Shown here: positions 18,287 through 28,878 of the stretch, piece by piece | Layout of the letters: each line of letters begins with the position of its first letter | Position numbering within the stretch: the first letter of the stretch is position 1 | Source of the DNA: Bacillus massiliglaciei | GTDB lineage: Bacteria > Bacillota > Bacilli > Bacillales > DSM-1321 | Direction: 5' to 3' | DNA length: 64,000 nt | Assembly: GCF_900098925.1 (NCBI RefSeq) | Contig: NZ_LT622357.1 | Span: 325,473 to 389,472 of the forward strand | Translations under genes and position numbers: made by a program | The notes under the pieces: generated by a model | What the model was told of the DNA's origin: nothing | The model's input: the letters and a program-made list of their open reading frames with translations, nothing else | The model's database searches: none

Positions 18287-20062
18287 TTATTTGCTGCCTG
18301 TATGCCGCTTTGGAAGTTTGACTGTAAAAACTGTCCCTTCACCGACACGGCTCCTGACTGAAATATCTCCATTATGCACTTCCACAATATGTTTTACAAT
18401 CGACAGACCCAGTCCTGTCCCTCCCGAATCCCTGCTTCTTGCTTTGTCAATCCTATAAAACCGTTCGAAGATTCTTGGAAGTTTCGACTCCTCGATTCCC
18501 GGTCCGTTATCCTCTACTTCTACCTGGATGCATTTCGCGATTTCTCTTACCCGGATTGTAACCTGTCCATGTTTGGGCGTATAGGTCAGCCCATTCGTAA
18601 TAAGATTCAGGAAGATTTGCTTAATCCTTTCAGCATCCCCCTCGATAATCGGCAGCTCATCCGGTGCATCCAACGTAAGCGTAATTTCTTTCTCTTCCGC
18701 TTTTTTACTGAGCATGGTTTGAACATCATCTAAAATCTCTAAAATATCCACTTCCGAGACTTTGAGTGTAAACTCATGCTGTTCCATCTTGGATAAATTC
18801 AGTAAGTCCTGAATCAATCTCTGCAATCGGTCTGTTTCCTTTAGAATAATTGATAGAAAGTGACGTGCTGATGCTTCATCATGAATCGCACCGTCCAAAA
18901 GCGTTTCCGAGAATCCTTTGATGGACGTAACCGGTGTTTTTAGTTCATGGGATACATTCGCCACAAAGTCTTTACGAACCTGCTCCAATTTTTTCAGTTC
19001 GGTAATATCATGGAAAATAAGGATAATTCCTTTCCAGTCATCATACGTTCCGATAATCGGAGCTCCATAAATCTCATAATGCTTTGTATCCAGATGAACA
19101 GGAATCTCCACTTGCCGTTTGATGCTTTTTTCTGTCATGAAAATTTCTTCAATGATGGAGATAACTTCTTTCTGCTTAATGACATCATAGTAGGCTTTGT
19201 TAACAAAGTTCTCCGGCTTGATAGAAAAGAGCTTCCGGTACTCACGATTAATGAGTGTAATTTCACTTTTCGGATCGATGAGCATCACACCGCTTCCTAT
19301 GTTTTCAATCATCGTCAGCAGCTGATCTTGATTGGTTTCCCTTTCCCGGTCTGTCTTAGCCAGATTCCGGGCCAGTGTATTCAATGAATGGAGCAGCACC
19401 CCGATTTCACTCGGATATTTTCCTCCTCTGGCCCTGACACGGTAGTTCCCTTTTGCCAGTTCATCAGCTGTCTCTGATGCTGTTTTGATTGGCTTCGCAT
19501 AGCTTGAAGCGATTCTGCTTCCGATAAAGAGAAGAATAAAAAATACCAGACCTAGAATCAGGAACAGAATCTTCCACATTTTTTTCACAAGCGTTTCATA
19601 GCCGGCAATATCATTGCTTTGTACCGCATACCCTTCGATCTGTCCATCCTTTTTGAGAGCTTTCCAAAAATATTGGCGCTCATCTTTAACCGACTCTGTT
19701 CCTGCAGCATGTTCTCCCTTTTCTTCCGTAATTATCCGCTGAATCGCAGGATCAAGCACCTGCCCCTTTGATTTTCCATTACTGTATTCAAATAGAATGT
19801 CACCGTCTGCGGACAGAATCGTCAAATCGGAATCAATTAAAGGAAGAAGCTTCTGCTCCTTTTGCTGTTCTAAAAAACCGCCGATTCCTCCGGATTCTTC
19901 GATATATTTCGAGATAAATGCCGTTTCTTTCTCAATTCGCTCATTATATGTATGAAAAAAGGTTTCCTTAAACAACTGGCCTAATGATAGCCCTGCCGCC
20001 ACAAGCACGACAATGACCAGGGCTGCCAGTGCAAGAATATATTTTCTTCGAAAGAACATCAT
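18287..20062 (-). CDS. phoR: Phosphate-sensing histidine kinase PhoR
   Basis: The 591-residue kinase has two transmembrane helices (about 9-30 and 165-185) around an extracytoplasmic region, then HAMP, PAS, HisKA (phospho-His in FVANVSHELKTPVTS) and HATPase domains (NLITNGLTY; DNGPGI; GTGLGLSIV). It phosphorylates PhoP under phosphate limitation. The ATG overlaps the phoP stop codon, so the pair is coupled. The downstream terminator closes the operon. Confidence 0.95.
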   Translation of the reverse strand: MMFFRRKYILALAALVIVVLVAAGLSLGQLFKETFFHTYNERIEKETAFISKYIEESGGIGGFLEQQKEQKLLPLIDSDLTILSADGDILFEYSNGKSKGQVLDPAIQRIITEEKGEHAAGTESVKDERQYFWKALKKDGQIEGYAVQSNDIAGYETLVKKMWKILFLILGLVFFILLFIGSRIASSYAKPIKTASETADELAKGNYRVRARGGKYPSEIGVLLHSLNTLARNLAKTDRERETNQDQLLTMIENIGSGVMLIDPKSEITLINREYRKLFSIKPENFVNKAYYDVIKQKEVISIIEEIFMTEKSIKRQVEIPVHLDTKHYEIYGAPIIGTYDDWKGIILIFHDITELKKLEQVRKDFVANVSHELKTPVTSIKGFSETLLDGAIHDEASARHFLSIILKETDRLQRLIQDLLNLSKMEQHEFTLKVSEVDILEILDDVQTMLSKKAEEKEITLTLDAPDELPIIEGDAERIKQIFLNLITNGLTYTPKHGQVTIRVREIAKCIQVEVEDNGPGIEESKLPRIFERFYRIDKARSRDSGGTGLGLSIVKHIVEVHNGDISVRSRVGEGTVFTVKLPKRHTGSK

Positions 20063-20775
20063 TACGTGACCGGCTCCTCCATTTTATATCCCAGTCCCCT
20101 AATGGTTTTAATATAAGCCGGTTTCCTGGTATCCTGCTCAATCTTATCGCGCAAATGACTGATGTGAACATCGACAATCCGAGTATCTCCCGCAAAATCA
20201 TAATTCCATACTGCACTCAGCAGCTGATCTCTAGTCAGCACTTTCCCTTTATGTCTGGCCAAGTAGACCAGCAATTCAAATTCCTTAGGGGTAAGCTCCA
20301 AAAGAGTCTTATCCAAAAAAGCTTCATAGCGTTCTGTATAGATACTTAGATTGCCATAACGATATACTTCCTCTTCTTCAGAATTGTGGCTGTCTTGGTA
20401 ATCCTGACTTTTAGTACGGCGCAAAATCGCCTTAATCCTGGCAACAACTTCTCTCGGACTGAATGGTTTCGTCAAATAATCATCTGCTCCTAATTCAAGT
20501 CCCAAGACTTTATCAAATTCATCGTCTTTGGCTGTTAACATTAAAATGGGCACATTCATTTTCTGAAGCCGGAGTTCCTTGCACACTTCCAATCCATCCA
20601 GTTTGGGAAGCATAAGATCCAGTACGATGAAATCAGGGTTTTCCTTTACAGCGAGCTGCAATGCCTCTTCACCGTCAAAAGCCGTGATCACTTCATATCC
20701 CGCCTGCTCTAAATTGTATTGAAGCAAAGTAACAATTGATTCTTCATCATCCACTACCATTATTTTTTTTGGCAT
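20062..20775 (-). CDS. phoP: Response regulator PhoP
   Basis: The 237-residue OmpR-type regulator has a receiver domain with phospho-acceptor Asp53 (VLDLMLPKLDG) and Lys in LTAKDDEF, then a winged-helix DNA-binding domain (about 135-235; ELTPKEFELLVYL, RDQLLSAVWNYDF). It controls the phosphate starvation regulon. ATG follows AGGAGGACAAT. It is the first gene of phoP-phoR. In B. subtilis mdh lies upstream; here it is missing. Confidence 0.96.
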   Translation of the reverse strand: MPKKIMVVDDEESIVTLLQYNLEQAGYEVITAFDGEEALQLAVKENPDFIVLDLMLPKLDGLEVCKELRLQKMNVPILMLTAKDDEFDKVLGLELGADDYLTKPFSPREVVARIKAILRRTKSQDYQDSHNSEEEEVYRYGNLSIYTERYEAFLDKTLLELTPKEFELLVYLARHKGKVLTRDQLLSAVWNYDFAGDTRIVDVHISHLRDKIEQDTRKPAYIKTIRGLGYKMEEPVT

Positions 20776-20827
20776 ATTGTCCTCCTGAGCTTGAGTATAA
20801 CTAGATAAGATAGCTGTTACTTCCTTT

Positions 20828-20886
20828 ATTATAATGAATTATAAATCCCATAGTAAAATCTTAACGAATAATCTATAATCTCTTAA
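20828..20886 (-). promoter_or_regulatory. phoP promoter with possible PhoP boxes
   Basis: On the minus strand TTTACT (20852-20857) and TATAAT (20828-20833) are 18 bases apart. Two TTAAGA hexamers (20859-20864 and 20881-20886) are 22 bases apart, two helical turns, just upstream. They resemble the TTAACA-type PhoP boxes, suggesting autoregulation. The intermediate repeat is poor, so this is tentative. Confidence 0.45.
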
Positions 20887-21293
20887 CATTGCCTTTACAA
20901 ATAGAAAGAGTTTTTATTATCAAATCATTCGTAACTTGACAATCCCCTGCAAAGATTCGAAACTTACTGTGTCAAACCGCTTCGCTTGCAAGAAAACGGC
21001 ACCAGATGATGAGCCAAGCGAATGTCTTTCAAACCGTTACTTAAAAGGCCTTTATAAAAAAATTCATATCCAGGCGCAAGCCATGTATATCCCCTTCTCA
21101 TTAAGGCATTATGATAATTTGATTATGGAAGACGGGAGAGATACTTCAGAACATCCCGCGTCACGATTTTCATGATTTTGATTAGTTTTACCAATTTTTT
21201 TTGGTTCATTCTGCGTTTAGGACGTGCGTATTCACGCAGTGAAAATAACGAGAACATGCGCCTTGAAACGGAGCTGCCCATCCCATTAAGTAT
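20887..21293. other. Gap between phoP and icd where mdh is expected
   Basis: No gene is supported here. In B. subtilis mdh follows icd, but no frame in this gap resembles malate dehydrogenase. Short open frames have no ribosome binding sites. Confidence 0.6.
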
Positions 21294-21336
21294 AAAAAAA
21301 GGAAAGGAAGCTCACATATGCAAGCTTCCTTTCCTT
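21294..21336 (-). terminator. Intrinsic terminator of icd
   Basis: A 12-bp stem (GGAAAGGAAGCT and its complement) is followed by seven T on the minus strand. It closes the citZ-icd unit directly after icd. Confidence 0.9.
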
Positions 21337-21352
21337 GGAATATCGTTAAAAA

Positions 21353-22621
21353 TTATAGATTTTTGATTAGCTCGTCTGCAAACTCAGAGCATTTTACTTC
21401 TGTTGCGCCATCCATTAGACGGGCAAAGTCATATGTAACGACTTTAGAAGCGATTGTTTTCTCTACAGAAGCTGTAATGCTTTGCGCTGCTTCAGTCCAT
21501 CCAAGGTGTTCAAGTAAAAGAACGCCTGAAAGAAGAACAGAAGAAGGGTTCACTTTATCTTGTCCAGCATATTTAGGAGCTGTACCGTGAGTAGCTTCGA
21601 AAATAGCATGTCCAGTTTCATAGTTGATGTTTGCTCCCGGAGCGATACCGATACCGCCAACCTGTGCAGCAAGTGCATCAGAAATGTAGTCTCCATTCAA
21701 GTTCATTGTTGCAACAACATCGAACTCTTTTGGACGAGTAAGGATTTGCTGTAAGAAGATATCAGCAATAGAATCTTTAATGATGATTTTACCTTCCGCT
21801 TCAGCAGCAGATTGTGCTTTATTAGCAGCTTCAGTGCCTTCAGCTTCTTTGATTTTATCATATTGGTTCCAAGTGAATACTTGGTCAGCGAATTCAGTTT
21901 CAGCCACTTCATAGCCCCAGTTCTTGAATGCGCCTTCTGTGAATTTCATGATGTTTCCTTTGTGAACTAATGTTACAGATTTGCGTCCTTCTTTGATTGC
22001 ATAGTTGATTGCAGCGCGGACAAGACGTTTTGTACCTTCTTCAGATACTGGCTTGATGCCGATTCCAGAAGTTTCAGGGAAACGGATTTTGTTAACGCCG
22101 AATTCATTTTGCAAGAAAGAGATCAATTTTTTCACGTCATCTGAACCTTTAGCATATTCAATACCTGCATAGATGTCTTCAGTGTTTTCACGGAAGATAA
22201 CCATGTCTGTATCTTCTGGACGTTTAACCGGTGAAGGCACGCCGTCAAAGTAACGTACAGGACGCAAGCATACGAATAGGTCAAGCTCTTGACGCAAAGC
22301 TACGTTCAATGAACGGATTCCTCCGCCAATTGGAGTTGTAAGAGGTCCTTTGATTGCGATTAGATATTCATTAATTGTTTCAAGAGTTTCTTTTGGAAGC
22401 CATTCACCTGTTTTATTGAATGCCTTTTCTCCAGCCAAAACTTCTGTCCATTCGATTTTCTTTTCGCCATTGTATGCTTTTTCAACTGCTGCATCCAATA
22501 CACGGGAAGCTGCAGCCCAGATATCAGGACCGATTCCGTCTCCTTCGATAAAAGGTACTACTGGGTTGTTTGGCACATTTAATACGCCGTTAGTTACTGT
22601 GATTTTTTCACCTTTTGTCAT
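21353..22621 (-). CDS. icd: Isocitrate dehydrogenase, NADP-dependent
   Basis: The 422-residue enzyme is full length for the Bacillus NADP type. It has the [14 protein letters not shown] substrate region with the regulatory serine, [29 protein letters not shown], and [19 protein letters not shown]. It converts isocitrate to 2-oxoglutarate and competes with AceA for isocitrate. The ATG at 22621 lies 9 bases after GGAGGT; the ATG at 22630 abuts that site. citZ is 121 bases upstream. Confidence 0.97.
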   Translation of the reverse strand: MTKGEKITVTNGVLNVPNNPVVPFIEGDGIGPDIWAAASRVLDAAVEKAYNGEKKIEWTEVLAGEKAFNKTGEWLPKETLETINEYLIAIKGPLTTPIGGGIRSLNVALRQELDLFVCLRPVRYFDGVPSPVKRPEDTDMVIFRENTEDIYAGIEYAKGSDDVKKLISFLQNEFGVNKIRFPETSGIGIKPVSEEGTKRLVRAAINYAIKEGRKSVTLVHKGNIMKFTEGAFKNWGYEVAETEFADQVFTWNQYDKIKEAEGTEAANKAQSAAEAEGKIIIKDSIADIFLQQILTRPKEFDVVATMNLNGDYISDALAAQVGGIGIAPGANINYETGHAIFEATHGTAPKYAGQDKVNPSSVLLSGVLLLEHLGWTEAAQSITASVEKTIASKVVTYDFARLMDGATEVKCSEFADELIKNL

Positions 22622-22751
22622 GTCTTCCATACCTCCGATTCAAATTCAAAGGCTAGTGACTTTCCGGCATCGGTTGTCATCTAACCTTTTTCACTCACAA
22701 TTATTAATTTACTACATATCGACCGAAAATTTAAATAAAATATTTAAAAAA

Positions 22752-23867
22752 TTATCTATTTTCAATCGGTACGTATTTTTGCATTCCCGGTCCTGTATAG
22801 TCTGCACGCGGGCGAATCAAGCGATTGTTCGCATATTGCTCAAGGATATGGGCAATCCAGCCAGATGTACGGCTGACAGCGAAGATCGGCGTGAACAGAT
22901 CATGCTCGATACCAAGACTGTGGTATACAGATGCAGAATAGAAATCTACGTTTGGCGGAAGATTTTTCTGGCCTGTTACCATGTCATTGATCTTAATCGA
23001 CATTTCGTAATATTCAGGCTGACCAGTAAGTTCAGTTAACTTTTGGGACATTTCTTTCAAATGCTTGGCACGCGGATCGCCTTTACGGTAAACACGGTGG
23101 CCGAATCCCATGATTTTTTCTTTGTTTGCTAGTTTTTCATTGATGTAATCTTCTACTTTATCAACAGAACCAATTTCTGTAAGCATTTTCATAACTTGCT
23201 CGTTTGCTCCGCCGTGAAGAGGTCCTTTTAAGGCGCTGATCGCAGATGTTACACCAGAATAAATATCAGATAATGTAGCCACACATACACGTGCAGTGAA
23301 AGTAGAAGCATTCAATTCATGGTCTGCATGCAGAACTAATGCTTTGTTAAAAGCTTCTTCTTCAATTGCAGTTGGCTCTTTTCCGCTTAACATGTATAAG
23401 AAATTGGCCGCAAAGCTCAAATCTGTACGCGGAGCAACTGGCTCTAATCCCTTTCGGATCCGTGCGAAAGCAGTTACAATCGTACCGATTTTTGCCTGGA
23501 TGCGGATTGCTTTGCGATAATTCGCCTGATCATCCATGACATCAGCTTCTTCATCATAAAGGCCAATTAAAGAAATAGCTGTACGAAGGGCTCCCATTGG
23601 ATGCACTTTATCAATTGGATAAGATTTGAAATGGCTGATTACTTCAGCAGGAATTTCTGCATTGTCAGCCAGCTGCTTCGTCAGCTCTTCCAATTGAGAT
23701 TTTGTTGGAAGTGCACCATGCCATAATAAGTAGGTTACTTCCTCAAAAGATGCATTTGAAGCCAGATCATCGATGTCATATCCAACATAAGTCAGTGTAT
23801 CGTCAATGATGGAACTTACTGCTGAAGTAGTTGCTACTACGCCTTCTAGTCCTTTTGTTGCTGTCAT
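22752..23867 (-). CDS. citZ: Citrate synthase II
   Basis: The 371-residue enzyme has the conserved motifs of citrate synthase: LHADHELNASTF, the catalytic His in GFGHRVYRKGDPRA, and the catalytic Asp in PPNVDFYSASVY. It condenses acetyl-CoA and oxaloacetate. ATG follows AAAAGGAGAGA. It is the first gene of a citZ-icd unit, with a cre site about 120 bases upstream. Absence of mdh after icd shortens the usual operon. Confidence 0.97.
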   Translation of the reverse strand: MTATKGLEGVVATTSAVSSIIDDTLTYVGYDIDDLASNASFEEVTYLLWHGALPTKSQLEELTKQLADNAEIPAEVISHFKSYPIDKVHPMGALRTAISLIGLYDEEADVMDDQANYRKAIRIQAKIGTIVTAFARIRKGLEPVAPRTDLSFAANFLYMLSGKEPTAIEEEAFNKALVLHADHELNASTFTARVCVATLSDIYSGVTSAISALKGPLHGGANEQVMKMLTEIGSVDKVEDYINEKLANKEKIMGFGHRVYRKGDPRAKHLKEMSQKLTELTGQPEYYEMSIKINDMVTGQKNLPPNVDFYSASVYHSLGIEHDLFTPIFAVSRTSGWIAHILEQYANNRLIRPRADYTGPGMQKYVPIENR

Positions 23868-23988
23868 ACAAAATCTCTCCTTTTCTGAATATTCCCCTAT
23901 GCCCTTTTCAGTCGTTCATTCAAAGCGTCCCAGAAGCAGCCAGCCAAACTATATGTCTATTTTTCAAGCAGAAGAAAAGCTCTTCGAT

Positions 23989-24002
23989 TGAAAGCGTTAA
24001 CA
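23989..24002. promoter_or_regulatory. Perfect cre site upstream of citZ
   Basis: TGAAAGCGTTAACA matches the catabolite-responsive element consensus TGWNANCGNTNWCA at every defined position. It is 122 bases upstream of the citZ start. CcpA is known to control citZ in B. subtilis through a cre; binding here is inferred. Confidence 0.7.
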
Positions 24003-24442
24003 ATAAAGGCGCATTGTCTTAGCAGGCCTTGTATTCATAGCGCATATACCCCTACATTCAAAGTTTGAGGCTTATCCTAGCGAGCGCTTGCTCAACATAT
24101 GCATCTTGTCATAAAAACAATCCTTATATAATAATTGCTTTTCAAGCTGCAGATTAATAAATCTTGGGCAGTTACAAGATTATTATAAACAAAAAAGACT
24201 TTTTTGGGAATGGAAAGCACTTAAATTCCCAAAAAATTATTATACCATTAGAAATACTTATGGCTTACCATAAGCCTGATCTAAACCTTCTTAGCTATTT
24301 TTTCACTCACAGACCTATTCACATATTGTCTTTCGTTCTCTGCATAGACTGTTTTCCTTCTTTTTCCTCTTAAATTGGAAATCTCCTGACTTTTACGGCC
24401 TTGATTTTATTTCAAAAAAATAATAAATGACGAACCATTCCT
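24003..24442. other. Intergenic stretch between the citZ cre and ytwI
   Basis: This A+T-rich stretch contains no gene I can support. Possible promoter elements for citZ may lie at its citZ-proximal end, but none is convincing enough to place. Confidence 0.5.
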
Positions 24443-24901
24443 TTATTTTATGAAATTGAACAGCTGCATGCAAAGATAGGCGATTCCCGCTCCAATAAGC
24501 GGACCAACTGCCACTCCTTTGAAGAGGGCTACCGCCAATATCGTTCCAAAAACAAGGGCCGTCGTAATATGCGGATCATTGGCAAGCAGCACCAGGCCGT
24601 TCTTTGCGATAAGCGCTACCGCAATTCCGGATACTAAAGCAATCCAGGCATATGGCGATTTCAAGGCATCTCCGAGTTCTTTAAAACCAATTGCCCCAGT
24701 AGCGATCGGAATCAATACAGCAATTGTAATAACGGTTACTCCGAGATTAATGCCTTTCGATTCAAGATAGGGAAATATCTTCGCATCGAGACCAATCACC
24801 TTACAGATCAGCAAAAAACCTGAGGCCATCATTAAGGCTGTATTTTTAGCAAAAAAACCAATAACCAAAAGCATAATTAAAAACAAAAATGGACCTGACA
24901 T
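24443..24901 (-). CDS. ytwI: DUF441 membrane protein YtwI
   Basis: The 152-residue hydrophobic protein has four to five membrane segments and Gly-rich motifs (GINLGVTVITIAVLIPIATG; KNGLVLLANDP; GVAVGPLIGAG) of the DUF441/YtwI family. Function is unknown. ATG follows GAGGGGAAAG. In B. subtilis ytwI precedes ytvI and ytzA(fxsA) around the same place; here ytvI is absent and aceBA and mobile elements lie between ytwI and fxsA. Confidence 0.88.
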   Translation of the reverse strand: MSGPFLFLIMLLVIGFFAKNTALMMASGFLLICKVIGLDAKIFPYLESKGINLGVTVITIAVLIPIATGAIGFKELGDALKSPYAWIALVSGIAVALIAKNGLVLLANDPHITTALVFGTILAVALFKGVAVGPLIGAGIAYLCMQLFNFIK

Positions 24902-25061
24902 CTTTCCCCTCCTCTGTTTTATATTAATATAGTTTCTTAGCTTTCTTTAGGAAGCTGTTTTCGGAAGAATGATTGATTTTCCCGCTGCTATTCTAGTATA
25001 TAGCAGAAAGGTGTTCTGGAGATAGCCGTTTTCGGGCGCTCTCCGCTGGCTGCTGATGACC

Positions 25062-25090
25062 AAAAAAAGAAGCTGCCGGATATCGGCAGC
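25062..25090 (-). terminator. Intrinsic terminator downstream of the IS1182 relic
   Basis: GCTGCCG pairs with CGGCAGC around ATAT, followed by a run of seven T on the minus strand. It would stop transcription coming through the relic. Confidence 0.75.
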
Positions 25091-25139
25091 CGCATAAATC
25101 ACTCCATTTTTTTGATTCCCTTCATAAGGAATAAAGAAA

Positions 25140-25660
25140 CCGCCCTGCATAAGGGCGGCCAGATTGTCAACAAAAGTAAGCATCGCCTGCATGGACAATT
25201 TTTAATCCCTCGAAGGGTTGTCCATCGCATTCCATGCTTTTCTTTGCGACTTGCATATATTTGTTTGATATCGCTTTGATGACGAAAATGATCTGCTTCC
25301 TCCACATACTGTGCCCAAATATGAGTTCATAATTTTTACCGAAGGGTAGAAAAGTGCAGTACTTCTGAATGAAATCCAAACCCTAAAAACCAGCGATACG
25401 CCATATTCGTTTCAATTTCTCTTATTATCTGACGCATAGAACGAATTCCAAATACATATTGAACAAATGTCATTTTAATGAATACGACTGGATCAACACT
25501 AGGTCGGCCTGGTGTTGAAAACAGTGATTCAACTAGTGGATAGATGAAAGAAAAATCAATCGCTGATTCATGCTTTCTGACCAGGATCCTGTGGTACAAG
25601 TTGCTCTATTGTAATCATTTCCATTTGATCACGTCACTTATTTGATTTTTCGGCATCCTA
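25140..25660 (-). pseudogene. IS1182-family transposase relic
   Basis: The N-terminal part is well kept: AIDFSFIYPLVESL, then VVFIKMTFVQYVFGIRSM and REIETNMAYRWFLG (about 25336-25600). The C-terminal signature KEKHGMRWTTLRG and SMQAMLTF follow in other frames at 25150-25260. The catalytic middle is deleted and several frameshifts separate the pieces, so it cannot be active. The relic sits between ytwI and aceA, within the region where gene order departs from B. subtilis. No intact copy is in the window. Confidence 0.8.
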
Positions 25661-25714
25661 TCCATTCACCTCAGACATTTATTTAGAAAGGAGTTGATTA
25701 TAGTGCAGGCGGCT

Positions 25715-25812
25715 GCTCGTGCGGGAAAAGCGTGAAGGCCGATACCCCGCAGGAGCAAAGCGACGAGGAGGATTGGGCCACGCCCGCGGAAAGCGTCCGC
25801 CGAAACGAAAGT
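25715..25812. repeat. G+C-rich dispersed intergenic repeat
   Basis: The stretch contains ACCCCGCAGGAGCAAAGCGA, CGAGGAGGATTGGGCCACGC and CCGCGGAAAGCGTCCGCCGA. This type of imperfect palindromic repeat is common between genes in Bacillaceae genomes. Degenerate relatives appear near 11530-11580, 34100-34180 and 59040-59100. Confidence 0.6.
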
Positions 25813-25853
25813 CAACTAACTCTATTTCAAAAGCTATTACTTCTATTTTAAAA

Positions 25854-25900
25854 GAAAAAAGACTGCAGGCAAACTCGAAATTTCGAGTTTGTCTGCAGTC
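25854..25900 (-). terminator. Intrinsic terminator of aceA
   Basis: An almost perfect palindrome (GACTGCAGGCAAACTCGAAA and its complement) is followed by TTTTTTC on the minus strand. A second small hairpin, CCGCCCTGAATAAGGGCGG, lies between it and the aceA stop codon. Confidence 0.88.
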
Positions 25901-25931
25901 AGAACCGCCCTGAATAAGGGCGGCCTAATCA

Positions 25932-27215
25932 TTATTTTGACGTTTCAAATTGTGCCGTTTCCGTTGACCCTGCAAGAGCTGTTGTAGAAGAAGTGCCTCC
26001 CGATACAACCTGTGCCACTTCATCAAAGTACCCTGTACCGACTTCCCGTTGATGGCGCGTTGCAGAATAGCCGTCTTTTTCACTGCTGAATTCAGCTTGC
26101 TGAAGCTCTGAATAAGCAGCCATACCGCGCTCCTTATAACCAAGAGCAAGGTTAAACATGCTGTGATTTAAGGAATGGAAACCAGCCAATGTAACGAATT
26201 GGAACTTGTATCCCAGCTTGCCAAGTTCAATTTGATAATTCTCAATTTCTTCGTCACTTAATTTCGCTTTCCAGTTGAATGAAGGCGAGCAATTGTAGGC
26301 AAGTAATTTTCCAGGAAATTCCGCATGGATCGCTTCTGCAAAACGGCGGGCATCTTCAAGGTTTGGCTCTGAAGTTTCACACCAGATCAAATCAGCATAT
26401 GGGGCATAGGCAAGTCCTCGTGCAATTGCCTGATCCAGTCCTGCCTTCGTTCTATAGAATCCTTCCGCTGTACGCTCCCCTGTAATGAACGGAGCATCAG
26501 CCGGATCAATATCATCCGTAATTAAGTCAGCCGCATCTGCATCCGTACGGGCAATCAGAATGGTTGGCGTTCCCATGACATCTGCAGCAAGCCTGGCAGA
26601 AACCAGATTGCGCACAGCTGTCTGCGTCGGAAGGAGAACCTTTCCTCCTAAGTGTCCGCATTTTTTCTCTGAAGAAAGCTGATCCTCAAAGTGCACACCT
26701 GCTGCGCCAGCCTCAATCATGGACTTCATCAATTCAAAGACATTCAGTGCTCCGCCAAATCCAGCCTCTGCATCGGCCACGATTGGAGCAAACCAGTCGA
26801 TATCTGTTTTCCCTTCAGAATAAGAGATTTGATCTGCACGCTGCAGAGTTTGATTAATGCGCTTTACAACCTGCGGTACAGAGTTTGCCGGGTACAGACT
26901 TTGATCTGGGTACATCTGTCCGGCAATATTAGCGTCAGCCGCAACCTGCCAGCCGCTTAAATAAATCGCTTTCAATCCGGCCTTTACTTGCTGCATGGCC
27001 TGGTTTCCCGTAAGTGCTCCAAGTGCGTTAATGTAATCTTCTGTATGAAGCAGATTCCATAACTTCTCGGCTCCCCGGCGGGCAAGAGTTTGCTCGATAT
27101 CGACGGAACCTCTTAATTTGATGACTTCTTCTGCTGAATACGGCCGTGTAACTCCCATCCATCTTTCATCTGTTTCCCAGCTTTTCTGTAATTGCTGCAC
27201 TCTTTCATTTGTCAT
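25932..27215 (-). CDS. aceA: Isocitrate lyase
   Basis: The 427-residue enzyme has the signature [10 protein letters not shown] with catalytic Cys186, plus [20 protein letters not shown] and the WCETSEPN loop. It splits isocitrate into glyoxylate and succinate, bypassing the CO2-losing steps of the TCA cycle. ATG follows TAGGAGGAATGTAAC. It lies 35 bases after aceB, so the two form an aceBA operon. B. subtilis 168 lacks this pathway. Confidence 0.98.
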   Translation of the reverse strand: MTNERVQQLQKSWETDERWMGVTRPYSAEEVIKLRGSVDIEQTLARRGAEKLWNLLHTEDYINALGALTGNQAMQQVKAGLKAIYLSGWQVAADANIAGQMYPDQSLYPANSVPQVVKRINQTLQRADQISYSEGKTDIDWFAPIVADAEAGFGGALNVFELMKSMIEAGAAGVHFEDQLSSEKKCGHLGGKVLLPTQTAVRNLVSARLAADVMGTPTILIARTDADAADLITDDIDPADAPFITGERTAEGFYRTKAGLDQAIARGLAYAPYADLIWCETSEPNLEDARRFAEAIHAEFPGKLLAYNCSPSFNWKAKLSDEEIENYQIELGKLGYKFQFVTLAGFHSLNHSMFNLALGYKERGMAAYSELQQAEFSSEKDGYSATRHQREVGTGYFDEVAQVVSGGTSSTTALAGSTETAQFETSK

Positions 27216-27250
27216 GTTACATTCCTCCTAATATTATTTTAGACTGAATA

Positions 27251-28843
27251 TTATGATAATTTTTCATAGGCTGGATTTGTTAAGAAATCCGCGAATTCAT
27301 CCTGCAGAATTAATTCTTCAAAAAGGTCGGCCGCTTCTGTAAATTTACCGGAATTAAACACTTCTTTGCCAAATTGATTCCTGATTTTTTCCATTTCTTC
27401 TTTTTGAATCGATTGGAATAATTCAACCGTTACTTTTCTGCCATCTTCCAAAATCCCTTTTGGATGGCGAATCCATTGCCATACTTGCGCCCGTGAGATT
27501 TCAGCTGTCGCAGCATCCTCCATCAAATTATTAATAGGCGCTGCCCCTCTTCCGCTCAGCCAGGATGCGATATATTGAATGCCTACATTGATATTTGTCC
27601 GAAGACCCTCTTCGGTAATGGTGCCCTCTGGCACTTCCAGAAGCTGCTCCGCCCTTACATCGACATCCTCTCGCTTGCGGTAAATCTGATTTGGTTTTTG
27701 AACAAGAAGGTCAAATACTTCTTTGGCTGTGCTGACCATTCCGGGATGGGCCACCCATGTTCCATCATGGCCGTCTCTTGCTTCCCGCTCCTTATCCGCC
27801 CGAACCTTTGCAAATGCTTCATCATTCTTGGCTGCATTATTTTTTACCGGTATTTGGGCCGCCATTCCGCCGATTGCCGGTGCGTTCCGCCGATGGCAGG
27901 TTTTGATGGCAAGCAATGAATACGCTCTCATGTTTGGGACTGTCATTGTAACCTGTGAACGGTCAGGCAAGATTACATCTTCATGATTGCGGAATTTCTT
28001 TAGGAAGCTGAAGATATAGTCCCATCTTCCGCAGTTAAGGCCTGCTGAATGTTCCTTAAGCTCATATAAGATTTCATCCATTTCAAAGGCTGCCAGAATC
28101 GTTTCAATTAGTACCGTGGCTTTGATAGTTCCCTGCGGAATTCCTAAATCATCCTGTGCATAAACAAACACATCATTCCAAAGCTTTGCTTCCAAGTGGC
28201 TTTCCATCTTCGGAAGGTAGAAATAAGGGCCGCTTCCCTTTTCAATCAAAGTTTTCGCATTATGGAAGAAATACAGTCCAAAATCGAACAGGCTTGCCGA
28301 AATCGTCTGGCCGTCGAGCAGCACATGTTTTTCCTCCAGATGCCAGCCGCGCGGTCTGACTTTCAATACTGCTGTTTTTTCATTTAATTTATATGTTTTC
28401 CCATTAGGGTTTTCAAATGATATTGTTCCCCGGATTGCATCACGCAGATTGATTTGTCCTTCTACACAATTTGTCCACCTTGGGGAATTGGCATCTTCAA
28501 AATCCGCCATGAAGAGGCATGCACCAGAATTCAGCGCATTTATGATCATTTTGCGGTCGACCGGGCCTGTGATTTCTACTCTTCGGTCTTGAAGATCTGC
28601 CGGCAGAGGGCCGATGGTCCAAGCTCCCTCTCTGATATGTTTGGTTTCCTCAAGAAAATCGGGCTTCTTGCCATTATTGATTTCCTCTTGAATTTCCTTT
28701 CGTCTTTCTAAAAGTCCTTTGCGTCTTTCACCGAAGTTCCTTTCCAGCTTTTCGATAAATTGGAGAGCTTCGGGACTAAGTATTTCTTCAAAACCCGGCT
28801 GCATTTCCCCGCTTACTTCTAATCCTTTTGCTTCTGTAATCAT
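27251..28843 (-). CDS. aceB: Malate synthase A
   Basis: The 530-residue enzyme has the short malate synthase A architecture, with [22 protein letters not shown], and the [11 protein letters not shown] and DGTWVAHPG motifs. It condenses glyoxylate and acetyl-CoA to malate. ATG follows GAAGGGATG at a longish distance of about 12 bases. It is first in the aceB-aceA unit, with a promoter-like region and inverted repeat upstream. Confidence 0.97.
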   Translation of the reverse strand: MITEAKGLEVSGEMQPGFEEILSPEALQFIEKLERNFGERRKGLLERRKEIQEEINNGKKPDFLEETKHIREGAWTIGPLPADLQDRRVEITGPVDRKMIINALNSGACLFMADFEDANSPRWTNCVEGQINLRDAIRGTISFENPNGKTYKLNEKTAVLKVRPRGWHLEEKHVLLDGQTISASLFDFGLYFFHNAKTLIEKGSGPYFYLPKMESHLEAKLWNDVFVYAQDDLGIPQGTIKATVLIETILAAFEMDEILYELKEHSAGLNCGRWDYIFSFLKKFRNHEDVILPDRSQVTMTVPNMRAYSLLAIKTCHRRNAPAIGGMAAQIPVKNNAAKNDEAFAKVRADKEREARDGHDGTWVAHPGMVSTAKEVFDLLVQKPNQIYRKREDVDVRAEQLLEVPEGTITEEGLRTNINVGIQYIASWLSGRGAAPINNLMEDAATAEISRAQVWQWIRHPKGILEDGRKVTVELFQSIQKEEMEKIRNQFGKEVFNSGKFTEAADLFEELILQDEFADFLTNPAYEKLS

Positions 28844-28878
28844 GTTGCTGCTTCACATCCCTTCAGGCTTTTTATCAT

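Noticed and set aside
18947..19387. 146-codon plus-strand frame
   Set aside because: Antisense to phoR, which has complete kinase motifs.
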